In this document: piece after piece, positions 1-8,455 of the stretch | Layout: each line of letters starts with the position of its first letter | Position numbering within the stretch: position 1 is the first letter of the stretch | Assembly (NCBI GenBank): GCA_019638595.1 | Contig: JAHBTJ010000013.1 | Span: forward strand, 62,001 to 126,000 | Direction of reading: 5' to 3' | DNA from: Chitinophagaceae bacterium | GTDB lineage: Bacteria; Bacteroidota; Bacteroidia; Chitinophagales; Chitinophagaceae | DNA: 64,000 nucleotides | The notes under the pieces: generated by a model | Database searches by the model: none | What the model was told of the DNA's origin: nothing | The model's input: only the letters and a program-made list of their open reading frames with translations | Translations under genes and position numbers: made by a program

Positions 1-2173
1 TGTTCCTGACATCTGCTTTCTCAAACAGATTCTGGATATGTTTAGTGACCGTTTTTTCAGAGATAAACAGATCTTTGGCGATCATCTTATACGTTCTGCC
101 TTTCACAATCAGGCGGGCTATTTCGATTTCCCTTGTGGTAAAATGCAGCAGCTTACAGTTTTCCTCAAACTTTGTCTGGCTGGAAGCGGAAACACCTTCT
201 TGCCCCAGGTTTTTTAAGGTTTGAAGTTGGGCTATGGAGGAACTTAAGATAGCCTTTTGCTGTTTGTTGATACTATCCAAGATGGTTTCAATCTTTTGGC
301 TCAATTCTTCAAAGGAAAAAGGTTTTGAAATAAAGTCTATTGCGCCCAACTTCAGGCCCTTCAGTTTGTCAACCTGTGTGGATTTAGCCGTTAGGAAAAT
401 TAAAGGTATATGTGAATATCTTCCCTGTTCTGCCAGTTTCCTGGCGAAAGCAAAACCATCCATTTTGTCCATCATTACATCAGAAAGAATAAGGTCGGGA
501 ATGACCGTTATTTCGTGGAGCTTTTTCAAAGCCTCCGCACCATTTCTTGCGCAGAATACATTATACACCGTACTTAATTTCTGAAGCAGGAAATTAATCA
601 TTGTAATATTATCTTCAATCAAAAGCAAAGTGCGCCTGCCCGCTTTAAATTCACTGTCGGCAATGGTATCATAACTGTATTCGTAACTGAGCTTACTGAT
701 AGCTGTACCTGATTTAGCAATTTCTTCATTGCTACCTAATGTATGTTGAGTGAGCGTGATTGTAACCGTTGTTCCCGGAACTACTTCCGGCTGGCTTTGA
801 ATAGCAATAGTTCCTCCAAGCCCATCCACTACTTTTTTGACAATAGGCAAGCCTAACCCCATACCCTGAAGTCCCGTATTTTTATGCCCTATCTGGTAAT
901 AAGGCTCGAATATTTTCTTTTGTAATTCAGTGGGTATTCCGTCGCCGGTATCCTTAACCGCAAATACAATTTTATCTTCCTGCTTCGTCAGGGATATAGC
1001 TATCTGACCGCCTTCGTCTGTAAACTTTATTGCGTTTTCAATAATGTTGTTGACTATACGGTTAATCGCATTGGGATCAGCTTTTATCAGCAGCCCATCT
1101 TCTATGTCAACAAAGCAGGTAATCTGTTGCATATAACAATAATGCTGGAACAAAGAAAGGCTGTTGCTTAAGATAGCACTGAAGTCAGATATACGAGTGT
1201 GTTTGTAAGTATCTATACCCTTTGTAAACCGCTCAATGTCGAACAGGTTTATCACGTCGGCTGTTAGTTTATCAACGCCGCCTTTTATTACATCCAGTTC
1301 CTGGACAGAACCATATTTGGATATGTATTCATCGAGATAATTTTTGATCAGCGTAAGTGGTGTCTTTGTTTCATGAACGAGGTTAATAAAGTTGTTAGTC
1401 TTCTGTTCATTGATCTTTTCCAGTTCTTTGGTGCGTTTATTCACTTCATCCTGCAAATCGGCATTCCAGCTTCTTAGCCGTTGCTCCGATTCAATCAGCT
1501 TTCCATGTTCTATCCGAAGCTGCGTTACGTTTCTATGCACCTGCAAGCCGAACAGTAGCAGGAAGCCGATATTAGTAATTGATGCTTCGATTGCCTGTCC
1601 GAATTTAAAATAGTCAATGATCGGTAACCCAATCCACGGTGTCAGACTGAACAGTAATACGACCATCTCCTGCCTTGCTTCAAGGCTGCTAAAATTATTA
1701 TTATACTTGTAGCGAATAGCTTTAAACAAAGAGATAATGACCCAAATTGCATAGAGAACTGGAATGACCAGAAGATTTTGAGCATTCCGTAGGTCGTTTG
1801 AAATCCAAAAAATAAATACGAAAATCAGATAAGGTATAACCAGGAAAAAGTACACGCCACGGTAAGCGTGAAATTTCAATTTTGTAAGACCGAATCCCTT
1901 ATATACATAATATGGAAAATAACAGGGTGTAATAAATCCGGTAGCGTATGCAATTACCTCCTGTGTGAAAAATGAGCCTGGCAAATTAGGATCAGGAAGC
2001 AAACCACCGGTCACGTTATACGTGATCAGTAAAAGCAAAAGAATGATGTTCAGGAATGTTGTCTTATCACCTGGTCGGGATAATTTAAAAATGACCAGAT
2101 AGAAAAAGAAAACAATTTCTATGCTCACAAAAGCGAATGTGACAATGTGCATCTGTGTCCCGAACACTAACAT
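1..2173 (-). CDS. Hybrid sensor histidine kinase / response regulator with LuxR-type HTH (partial)
   Basis: Membrane-bound two-component hybrid: it autophosphorylates on His, passes the phosphate to its own receiver, and a C-terminal helix-turn-helix should bind DNA. The frame is open from an ATG at 2173 to the window edge, so about 724 residues are visible and the end of the HTH is missing. Order seen: about seven hydrophobic segments (residues 1-225), coiled linker, H-box NLVHETKTPL (His near 267), N-box, G-boxes DTGDGIP and GLGLPIVKK, receiver with phospho-acceptor in LILSDVMM, then HTH TTREIEIARLIVKGRT. It lacks the large periplasmic propeller of classic Bacteroides hybrid sensors. It starts 3 bases after the acetyltransferase stop, so the two are probably one operon. 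An ATG at 2152 is an alternative start. The signal is unknown; copper is only suggested by the neighbourhood. Confidence 0.88.
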   Translation of the reverse strand, partial: MLVFGTQMHIVTFAFVSIEIVFFFYLVIFKLSRPGDKTTFLNIILLLLLITYNVTGGLLPDPNLPGSFFTQEVIAYATGFITPCYFPYYVYKGFGLTKLKFHAYRGVYFFLVIPYLIFVFIFWISNDLRNAQNLLVIPVLYAIWVIISLFKAIRYKYNNNFSSLEARQEMVVLLFSLTPWIGLPIIDYFKFGQAIEASITNIGFLLLFGLQVHRNVTQLRIEHGKLIESEQRLRSWNADLQDEVNKRTKELEKINEQKTNNFINLVHETKTPLTLIKNYLDEYISKYGSVQELDVIKGGVDKLTADVINLFDIERFTKGIDTYKHTRISDFSAILSNSLSLFQHYCYMQQITCFVDIEDGLLIKADPNAINRIVNNIIENAIKFTDEGGQIAISLTKQEDKIVFAVKDTGDGIPTELQKKIFEPYYQIGHKNTGLQGMGLGLPIVKKVVDGLGGTIAIQSQPEVVPGTTVTITLTQHTLGSNEEIAKSGTAISKLSYEYSYDTIADSEFKAGRRTLLLIEDNITMINFLLQKLSTVYNVFCARNGAEALKKLHEITVIPDLILSDVMMDKMDGFAFARKLAEQGRYSHIPLIFLTAKSTQVDKLKGLKLGAIDFISKPFSFEELSQKIETILDSINKQQKAILSSSIAQLQTLKNLGQEGVSASSQTKFEENCKLLHFTTREIEIARLIVKGRTYKMIAKDLFISEKTVTKHIQNLFEKADVRN

Positions 2174-2176
2174 TCC

Positions 2177-2758
2177 CTACTGATTTTTGACTGCCCTGCT
2201 GAAGAAATAAAGATGATAGGTTAGATACTCCTCATGGTAGGATTGAAAGCCGAACTTATCGTACCACGGCAAGTTCCTGACTGTTGATGTTTCAAGATAA
2301 ACGGGGCGATTCTGCTGATCGCTGTAGTCAAGCACTGATTGGAGCAACTTGCTTCCTGCGCCCTTATTCTGATCTTCCGGTGCAACACCGATAAACCACA
2401 GATAACTAAATGGTGCTTTAGGATGAAGGCTATTTATCAGTTTTTCCCTTTTAAGCGTTTTCATAATATTGCCAATGCCCACGCATTGGAAGATCAATTT
2501 GAGGTCTAATGAGATTGATTTCAGGGTAGTTTTCTTCTTGTCGGGATATACAATAAGAGCGCAAGCCTTGTTATCGTTGGAGAGAAAAATTTCACCGAAC
2601 AGGTAGCATACCTCAAAAGAATAGTCCATCAGTGCACGTATTCGTTTCTCTCTATGTTTATCCTGTTTAATAATGTAGTTAACACTTGCGTTGGTGTCAA
2701 ATGACGATGCAAGAATTTCAATAACTAAATTCTTGTGGGTGTAATTTGCTTTTTTCAT
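2177..2758 (-). CDS. GNAT family N-acetyltransferase
   Basis: A 193-residue acetyl-CoA-dependent acetyltransferase of unknown substrate. The acetyl-CoA loop is visible in the second half (LWFIGVAPEDQNKGAGSKLL, near residues 121-140), followed by the typical PVYLETSTVRNLPWYDKFGF segment that closes the fold. The start is an ATG. It lies upstream of the sensor kinase with a 3-base gap, which suggests translational coupling. The multicopper oxidase ends about 100 bases upstream. No substrate can be inferred; related proteins act on small metabolites or on protein N-termini. Confidence 0.8.
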   Translation of the reverse strand: MKKANYTHKNLVIEILASSFDTNASVNYIIKQDKHREKRIRALMDYSFEVCYLFGEIFLSNDNKACALIVYPDKKKTTLKSISLDLKLIFQCVGIGNIMKTLKREKLINSLHPKAPFSYLWFIGVAPEDQNKGAGSKLLQSVLDYSDQQNRPVYLETSTVRNLPWYDKFGFQSYHEEYLTYHLYFFSRAVKNQ

Positions 2759-2861
2759 AAATATTGGTTATACAGTTTTATATTATTTTACAAGGATCTA
2801 ATCGCTTCGGTGAGAAGATTACGCATCAGACCAGTAAATATCGTCGTTATGTTTATCCATC

Positions 2862-5135
2862 TTAATAGGTCAATGATAATCCGACACCCCATCCCATATC
2901 ACTGTCGTAGTGAGTGCGGATGCCGATGTTTTTGTTGATGATGTAACTAAGTTCCCCCATGTATTCAAAGTCCGTATTCACCATAAAGCCGCCCCGTAAT
3001 CTTTTGGATATAGGAATATCCTCTCTCATCATTTGCAACCGGACGATTCCATCGTGATATACCTCTGCCTGGAAGTTAACCAGCATCGGCAGCGTATAGA
3101 TAAATCCTAAACTAAACTGTCTGCGGGTGTCTTTCTCATTTCTTTGCCCAAACAAATTCTTTTCGTGCTCATCAATACCGAGTCTGCGGTAACGCCAGTC
3201 AAAACCTATGAATGGCATAAACCATTGCATTCTGCCCAAATACCTGCCTAAATGTGTTTCTACCTCGTAGCCGTGCATATCATTGTAACCTAAACGCCAT
3301 TCCGAACTCAGGTTCCACCTGGTGTTTTGTAGCATTGCCGTTCCGTCATTTCCATTGGTGGCAAAATCATTCTGCGCCATGAAATGTGGCATATTGCTTT
3401 CCCGCTGTAAGGCTCTATAGGCTTTAGCCTTATCGGGTAAGTTGGGATTTTGGTAATCGCCTACGGCAAACACCCTGTTCATGCCCGACATCATGTGATA
3501 CAAAATATGACAGTGAAAAAACCAGTCGCCCTCCGTATTAGCCGCGAACTCAAGGGTGTCTGTTTCCATCGGCATGATATCAATGATATTTTTAAGCGGT
3601 GAATGCTCACCTTTTCCGTTTAGCACCCTGAAATCAAACCCGTGCAGGTGCATGGGATGGCGCATCATGGAGTTGTTGTAAATCGTAATGCGCAGTATTT
3701 CTCCTTTCTTGACAGGTATTTTATCCGTTTCAGAAAGTACCCTGTTGTCCATGCTCCATACATAGCGGTTCATATTCCCGGTAAGGGTGAATTTTATGTT
3801 TTTTACAGGCGCATCTTTAGGTAGTGATGTGTTATAGGGAGATTTGAGCATGGCATAATTTAAAGTAACAATATCTCCTAAAGCATTCGCATTATAACGG
3901 TTGGGATCATTATCCATATTCATTCCGCCATGCTTACTATGGTCAGCCTTTTTTCCTGCTTCTCCTGTAATTTCGGGGTACATGACCACATTCATATCCA
4001 TTTGGTTCAGGCTCATCTTCATACCCATGTCGTCCAGGTCGCCGTTCATCTTCATCATGTCGTTCATCATCTTCATCCCTTCAAAATATTTCAATCTTGG
4101 CAGCGGTGAAATAAGCTGCTTTACCCCGTTACCAATGAAATAGCTTGCCGATTGTGTCCTGTCTTCGGTTGTCGCTAAAAATTCATACGCCAAACCATCA
4201 TCAGGTATGGTGACCACTATATCGTATGTTTCGGATACGGCAATAATTAACCTGTCCACCTCTACTGGCTCCACGTCGTTACCGTCATTTGCCACTACGG
4301 TAATTTTACCACCGGCGTAACGCAGCCAGAAATAAGAAGATGCACCGCCATTGGAGATACGAAGACGGACTTTATCCCCAGCCTTCAATGTTTTTCCATC
4401 CACCGATTTTAACTCCGGCGAATTGTGGCCATTCATAAGGATCTTATCATAATACACATCACTTACGTCCATTGCCAGCATCCGTTTCCACTCATTCTTT
4501 ACTTTTACGCCTAATTTTCCTTCTCTGATAGCTTCAACGTATGACTGCGTTGCATTCTTTTTGATGGCAGCCCAATCATTGGCGTTGTGCAACATCCGGT
4601 TAATGTTATTAGGGTTATAATTTGTCCATTCGCTCAGGACAATGGGTAAGGTGGGCAAATCGTCAATTCCTTTTCTAAAGGTCTTATCGTCTGCACGCTT
4701 GTTCATTACAAAACTGCCGTACATCCCTATCTGTTCCTGCAATCCTGAGTGGGAATGATACCAGTGTGTACCGTGCTGAATAATCGGGAAACGGTAGGTA
4801 TAGGTAGTACCGGGCTTAATCGGCTGTTGCGTAAGATATGGTACGCCATCTTCTTTATTGGGCAGGAATACGCCATGCCAGTGCAATGATGTACTTTCCT
4901 TTAACAGGTTGTGTACTACAATTTCGGCAGTATCTCCCTCGGTAAATGTAAGCGTGGGCATGGGTATTTGCCCGTTTACCGCAATCGCTCTTTTTTGTTT
5001 TCCTGCATAGTTTACAAGGGTATCTTTTACATACAGCTCGTAATGCACCACCTTCTGTGCAAACAGGGTTTGTGTGCAAAGCAGTATCAGCACTGTTTGC
5101 AGTATTTTTATGGGTATGTCTTTATATCTTTTCAT
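2862..5135 (-). CDS. Multicopper oxidase (CopA/PcoA type) with C-terminal barrel-like extension
   Basis: Exported copper oxidase expected to oxidise Cu(I) to the less toxic Cu(II) in the periplasm. It has a signal peptide (residues 1-26). Copper ligands are HWHG (85-88), HWYHSH (124-129), HPMHLHG (about 490) and HCHILYH (about 541), so all type 1, 2 and 3 sites look intact. A Met/His-rich stretch (about 345-410) resembles the methionine-rich insert of CopA and PcoA. After about residue 615 the protein continues for roughly 140 residues of alternating strands ending in Tyr (LSLTY), which look like a CopB-type outer-membrane barrel domain rather than a cupredoxin. At 757 residues it is longer than an ordinary CopA oxidase (about 600). 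It probably heads the run of small copper proteins that extends upstream. Confidence 0.92.
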   Translation of the reverse strand: MKRYKDIPIKILQTVLILLCTQTLFAQKVVHYELYVKDTLVNYAGKQKRAIAVNGQIPMPTLTFTEGDTAEIVVHNLLKESTSLHWHGVFLPNKEDGVPYLTQQPIKPGTTYTYRFPIIQHGTHWYHSHSGLQEQIGMYGSFVMNKRADDKTFRKGIDDLPTLPIVLSEWTNYNPNNINRMLHNANDWAAIKKNATQSYVEAIREGKLGVKVKNEWKRMLAMDVSDVYYDKILMNGHNSPELKSVDGKTLKAGDKVRLRISNGGASSYFWLRYAGGKITVVANDGNDVEPVEVDRLIIAVSETYDIVVTIPDDGLAYEFLATTEDRTQSASYFIGNGVKQLISPLPRLKYFEGMKMMNDMMKMNGDLDDMGMKMSLNQMDMNVVMYPEITGEAGKKADHSKHGGMNMDNDPNRYNANALGDIVTLNYAMLKSPYNTSLPKDAPVKNIKFTLTGNMNRYVWSMDNRVLSETDKIPVKKGEILRITIYNNSMMRHPMHLHGFDFRVLNGKGEHSPLKNIIDIMPMETDTLEFAANTEGDWFFHCHILYHMMSGMNRVFAVGDYQNPNLPDKAKAYRALQRESNMPHFMAQNDFATNGNDGTAMLQNTRWNLSSEWRLGYNDMHGYEVETHLGRYLGRMQWFMPFIGFDWRYRRLGIDEHEKNLFGQRNEKDTRRQFSLGFIYTLPMLVNFQAEVYHDGIVRLQMMREDIPISKRLRGGFMVNTDFEYMGELSYIINKNIGIRTHYDSDMGWGVGLSLTY

Positions 5136-5146
5136 TATTTCAAATT

Positions 5147-5602
5147 TTATTTAATACTGTCTTCCATCGTGCCAAACCAATTAATCAAAACCTGCTTATC
5201 ATCCTGTGATAATACTGCGTTGCGATGAATCAACGTATATGACGACAACGGCATTTCCCCGTCCTTGACCTGACCCGCCATTGCCCTGAACTTATTTCGC
5301 TGCTTGCGGGCGGAATAATCCCCAAAAGTGCTAAAGTTGAGTTCCTCTTTGCCTTTTTTGATATGCCGTGCCATATACCATGCTCCGGGCTGGATACGGC
5401 TATACCACGGATAGCGGGTATTATTGCTATGGCAGTCATAGCAGGATTGGGTAAGGATGGCCTTTACGTTTTGGGGTACGGCGTAAACCCTTTCAATATG
5501 AGAGGCGGTTACTTCATCCGACTGGTTTCGTAACGGCTGAAAAAACTGCATGCCGATTAAGATAACAGCCAACCCCAATATGATTTTCTTTTTTAAGGAC
5601 AT
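5147..5602 (-). CDS. Heme-binding domain protein (Haem_bd type)
   Basis: A 151-residue protein with an N-terminal membrane anchor or signal (residues 5-20) and a single cytochrome c-like heme motif, CYDCH, near residue 54. The motif is followed by SNNTRYPWYSRIQP, which is typical of the haem-binding domain family found in Bacteroidota. It is expected to sit in the periplasm with covalently bound heme. Its stop lies 11 bases before the oxidase start, so it is probably co-transcribed. An electron-transfer partner role for the oxidase is inference from position only. Confidence 0.85.
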   Translation of the reverse strand: MSLKKKIILGLAVILIGMQFFQPLRNQSDEVTASHIERVYAVPQNVKAILTQSCYDCHSNNTRYPWYSRIQPGAWYMARHIKKGKEELNFSTFGDYSARKQRNKFRAMAGQVKDGEMPLSSYTLIHRNAVLSQDDKQVLINWFGTMEDSIK

Positions 5603-5629
5603 AATATTGTGGCTTCATTTAAAGTGTGA

Positions 5630-6049
5630 CTACTGTTTTTTTAAATAATTGTCGTAATTATCCTTGTTCTCAAAGTAGGATACTTCGCCGTTGTTTCCCG
5701 TTACGGCAATCACCGCTACAGCTTTGTCCACTTGCTTGTGGGAGTACGGGTCCGTTGCCACCCGAACGCTGGCATCTTTTGGAATACGCTCTTTGCACAT
5801 ATCACAGCAGCCATAGTATGTTTTACCTTGAAATTTTACGTCAAATTGCTTTTTACCCATATAGGCATCGTTGACCATGCAGACTTCATCTGAGGGGACC
5901 AATTCGCCTTTTTGGATATGATGTTCGTGGCCTGTTGCAACTGCCTCCGGGTGATGGTGTGTTGCTTCCTCCTTATTGGACCCTGCCTGCCCGCAAGCGG
6001 TGCATAGCAGGGTTAACAGGGAAAGCAAGCCGATTAATACTTTGCTCAT
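5630..6049 (-). CDS. Metal-binding lipoprotein with YHS/TRASH-like motif
   Basis: A 139-residue lipoprotein with lipobox LCTAC at residues 15-19. A His-rich stretch (about 30-45) is followed by VCMVNDAYMGKK and then YYGCCDMCKERI. This spacing of cysteines recalls YHS/TRASH metal-binding domains, which bind Cu or other soft metals. It is likely a periplasmic copper-binding protein. It lies between the heme protein and the DUF305 gene on the same strand with short gaps, consistent with one operon. The domain assignment rests on pattern similarity. Confidence 0.7.
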   Translation of the reverse strand: MSKVLIGLLSLLTLLCTACGQAGSNKEEATHHHPEAVATGHEHHIQKGELVPSDEVCMVNDAYMGKKQFDVKFQGKTYYGCCDMCKERIPKDASVRVATDPYSHKQVDKAVAVIAVTGNNGEVSYFENKDNYDNYLKKQ

Positions 6050-6081
6050 GTTGAAATTATTTTTTGAATTTTATCATCGTC

Positions 6082-6606
6082 CTATTTATCATTTTCAAAC
6101 TCTTTTAGTTTGCGCTTCATCAGTTCAATTTCTTCTGCCTGAGTTTTAAGTATGTTTTTTTGCAACTGTATCAGTTCCGGGTCGGTCAGGTGTGCCTTTT
6201 CAGACATCAATATGGCTGCTGCGTGATGGGGTATCATACCCTTTGCAAACTGCTTATCGCCGACATTGATTTGTTCCCTGATACCAAACCATGAAAAAAT
6301 GCCAACGGCGACTGAAATTATTGCTATCAACCAGTTCATCTTTCTGTTGGGGTACATCATTTTCATGATCAATAATTCAATAAGCAACATTGCCGAGGTC
6401 ATCAGCAAGGTCATATACAAATTGTTGATATTGAGTAGAAGGTTCTGCCACCCGTCTATCATGGCGTACATAATAAAATACATAACTCCGAACATTGCGA
6501 CAGCCATCACCGCAAAGCGTTTGTACATGCCAGAAGCATGTTTTGAATTGTGCACACCATGCGCTGAAGCATGGTGTGCATTGTGACTGTTTTCCATATT
6601 TTCCAT
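6082..6606 (-). CDS. DUF305 domain membrane protein
   Basis: A 174-residue protein with a His-rich N-terminus (HNAHHASAHGVHNSKH), three predicted membrane segments (about residues 30-110), and a C-terminal DUF305 core. The DUF305 signature KGMIPHHAAAILMS is near residue 122. DUF305 folds are ferritin-like helical bundles often found in metal-resistance loci. The His and Met residues could bind copper. It lies 11 bases downstream of the DUF3347 gene. A biochemical role is not established. Confidence 0.85.
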   Translation of the reverse strand: MENMENSHNAHHASAHGVHNSKHASGMYKRFAVMAVAMFGVMYFIMYAMIDGWQNLLLNINNLYMTLLMTSAMLLIELLIMKMMYPNRKMNWLIAIISVAVGIFSWFGIREQINVGDKQFAKGMIPHHAAAILMSEKAHLTDPELIQLQKNILKTQAEEIELMKRKLKEFENDK

Positions 6607-6617
6607 ATAACTGATTT

Positions 6618-7274
6618 TTATTTGCTGTTAATTGTTTGCTGCACCTTACCGCAGGTCAGCATTTTCGAGCCATAATAAGGGTTTTTGATTTCCTTGTTTT
6701 CACTGAACCAAACCGCTCCCTTATTGTCGTTGAACATCGGGCAATGATCTTGATACAATGTTTGTGATGTACCAAACAAATCAATCAGGTCTTTCAAATC
6801 TTCGCTAAGCGAGGATAAATGTTCGCGTTGATGGTGGATGTTACCAACATTTGCCCCGATATGCTCTGCATGTTCTTTAGCATCATCCGCTATGTCCATG
6901 TATTTTTTGTGCTTATCGGCAGGAATGGCTTTCATGTCTACCTGGTTCAAAGCAGCTAAGAGTTTTTTACCGGCTCCGGCAGCAGCTTTGTCATCGTCTG
7001 AAACAAGAGCATTCTTTAATGACAGGTAGCCGGTAATGATGGGCGCAATGGAAAATCCTTTGGCTGCGGCATTTACTGATTCGCCTGGCTGTTTACCGTT
7101 TGATGTATCGATAGCGGCAGGGGCGGTTAAGGTATCATTTGATTGGGAAGTCGCCTGCCCGCCCGAAACCGCGGTGGTATCCGTTCCAGATTGGTTTTTG
7201 TTTGAAGACTCAGTACAGGATACTGCTACAAATGTTATGATAACTGCGAAGATTGATAATGCGAAATTTTTCAT
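6618..7274 (-). CDS. DUF3347 domain lipoprotein
   Basis: A 218-residue exported protein with lipobox AVSC near residue 20 and a low-complexity Ser/Thr/Gln-rich linker. The DUF3347 domain follows (about residues 75-218), with the conserved YQDHCPMFNDNKGAVWFSE and the terminal motif NPYYGSKMLTCG. The Cys, His and Met residues in these motifs are candidate metal ligands. It is a paralogue of the C-terminal half of the protein at 10922-11827. About 120 bases without a gene separate it from the propeller gene upstream. Confidence 0.85.
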   Translation of the reverse strand: MKNFALSIFAVIITFVAVSCTESSNKNQSGTDTTAVSGGQATSQSNDTLTAPAAIDTSNGKQPGESVNAAAKGFSIAPIITGYLSLKNALVSDDDKAAAGAGKKLLAALNQVDMKAIPADKHKKYMDIADDAKEHAEHIGANVGNIHHQREHLSSLSEDLKDLIDLFGTSQTLYQDHCPMFNDNKGAVWFSENKEIKNPYYGSKMLTCGKVQQTINSK

Positions 7275-7396
7275 TTTATTAATTTTTAAATTGAATAAGT
7301 ATTTTAAGTTAGGGTTACCACCGTACCATGCAGTACCGGCAACCGGTAAGAGTTATTGTTAGCGGTATAGATGATAGCATCTATGCCACCTTTCTT

Positions 7397-8455
7397 TTAC
7401 ATTTTTATCACGAGGCCATTGGGCTTTTTACCAACGTTGAGCGTCTTTGTTACGGCATGTGATGATACGTTGATTACTGAAACCGTATTGCTTTCCTGGT
7501 TGGTGACATAAGCGGTATTCCCGTCCTGTGTGAATACAATGGCGTGCGACCCTGCACCGGTATTAAATACACCCGCGTGCATCCACATACTCATGGCATT
7601 GTCCCAAGTCCAGTAATGAACTTTCCCATTCATAGGGTCAGTTACCCATAGTTCATTTTTTGACGCGTTATGGGCGGCAAATCCGGGCATAAAACCTAAA
7701 CTAACAGTTTCGCTTACCGTATTGGTAGCTACATCAATTACGGAAATGGTCTGTGAAGCTTCATTGTCCACATACATTTTACCGTTACCGGCAGGCCAGG
7801 CTCCGACAGGATCGTCGCCTACGGTCAGGGTAGCTACCACAGTTTTTGCAGAAGGACTGATCACTGAAACTGTACCACTGCCACCATTGCACACGTAGGC
7901 TTTTGTGCCATCCGTGCTAAAGGTTACTTCCGCCGGATCTTCACCTACGGAGATTGTATTTTTGACAGCATAGGTGGTGGCATCGTAAACCAACACCTTT
8001 CCATCCATCGCCATTTGCGTTGTCCATATTTCTGTACCGTCCGGTGAATAAACGGCATTGTGGTTCATTGCCGGTGTTTCGATATCCTTTAAAATGGTTC
8101 CTTTCTTTGCATCCAGAATCAGGATACGCCCTTTCATACCTGCCATGCCACCAGTATGACCTGCACTCAAATCCATACCCGGCACGCCGATGCTTAAATG
8201 ATCTTGATGGCTATAAATGTGATGCGGCCACATAATCATATTACCACTGGAGTTCATGATGTCAAAGGTTTCGCTCAGGGTATTATCGCTTAGCTTGATA
8301 ATTGAAACGGTGGCGCTTTCACCATTGACCACGTATGCTGCGGGGTAATCAATATTTTTGTCCATTGGCATGTCTCCCTTATCATCTTTGTTACAAGAGG
8401 ACAAGGTGGTAAAGGAACCGGCAGCGATTACTACAAAAAATGCTATGTTTTTCAT
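7397..8455 (-). CDS. YncE-like beta-propeller lipoprotein
   Basis: A 352-residue lipoprotein (lipobox LSSC, Cys21) made of repeated propeller blades of the YVTN/YncE type, such as GEDPAEVTFSTDGTKAYV, SPSAKTVVATLTVGDDPVGA and NVSSHAVTKTLNVGKKPNG. Such propellers act in the periplasm as binding scaffolds; the family name of cytochrome D1-like propeller is also used. Met- and His-rich patches (DMPMDKN, HTGGMAGMKG) fit a copper setting. Its ATG overlaps the stop of the copper ATPase by four bases (ATGA), so the two are translationally coupled. Confidence 0.85.
   Translation of the reverse strand: MKNIAFFVVIAAGSFTTLSSCNKDDKGDMPMDKNIDYPAAYVVNGESATVSIIKLSDNTLSETFDIMNSSGNMIMWPHHIYSHQDHLSIGVPGMDLSAGHTGGMAGMKGRILILDAKKGTILKDIETPAMNHNAVYSPDGTEIWTTQMAMDGKVLVYDATTYAVKNTISVGEDPAEVTFSTDGTKAYVCNGGSGTVSVISPSAKTVVATLTVGDDPVGAWPAGNGKMYVDNEASQTISVIDVATNTVSETVSLGFMPGFAAHNASKNELWVTDPMNGKVHYWTWDNAMSMWMHAGVFNTGAGSHAIVFTQDGNTAYVTNQESNTVSVINVSSHAVTKTLNVGKKPNGLVIKM

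Noticed and set aside
7290-7396. Small hairpin ATAGATG-CTAT-CATCTAT as terminator
   Set aside because: Weak AT-rich 7-bp stem without a T-run; too little evidence.
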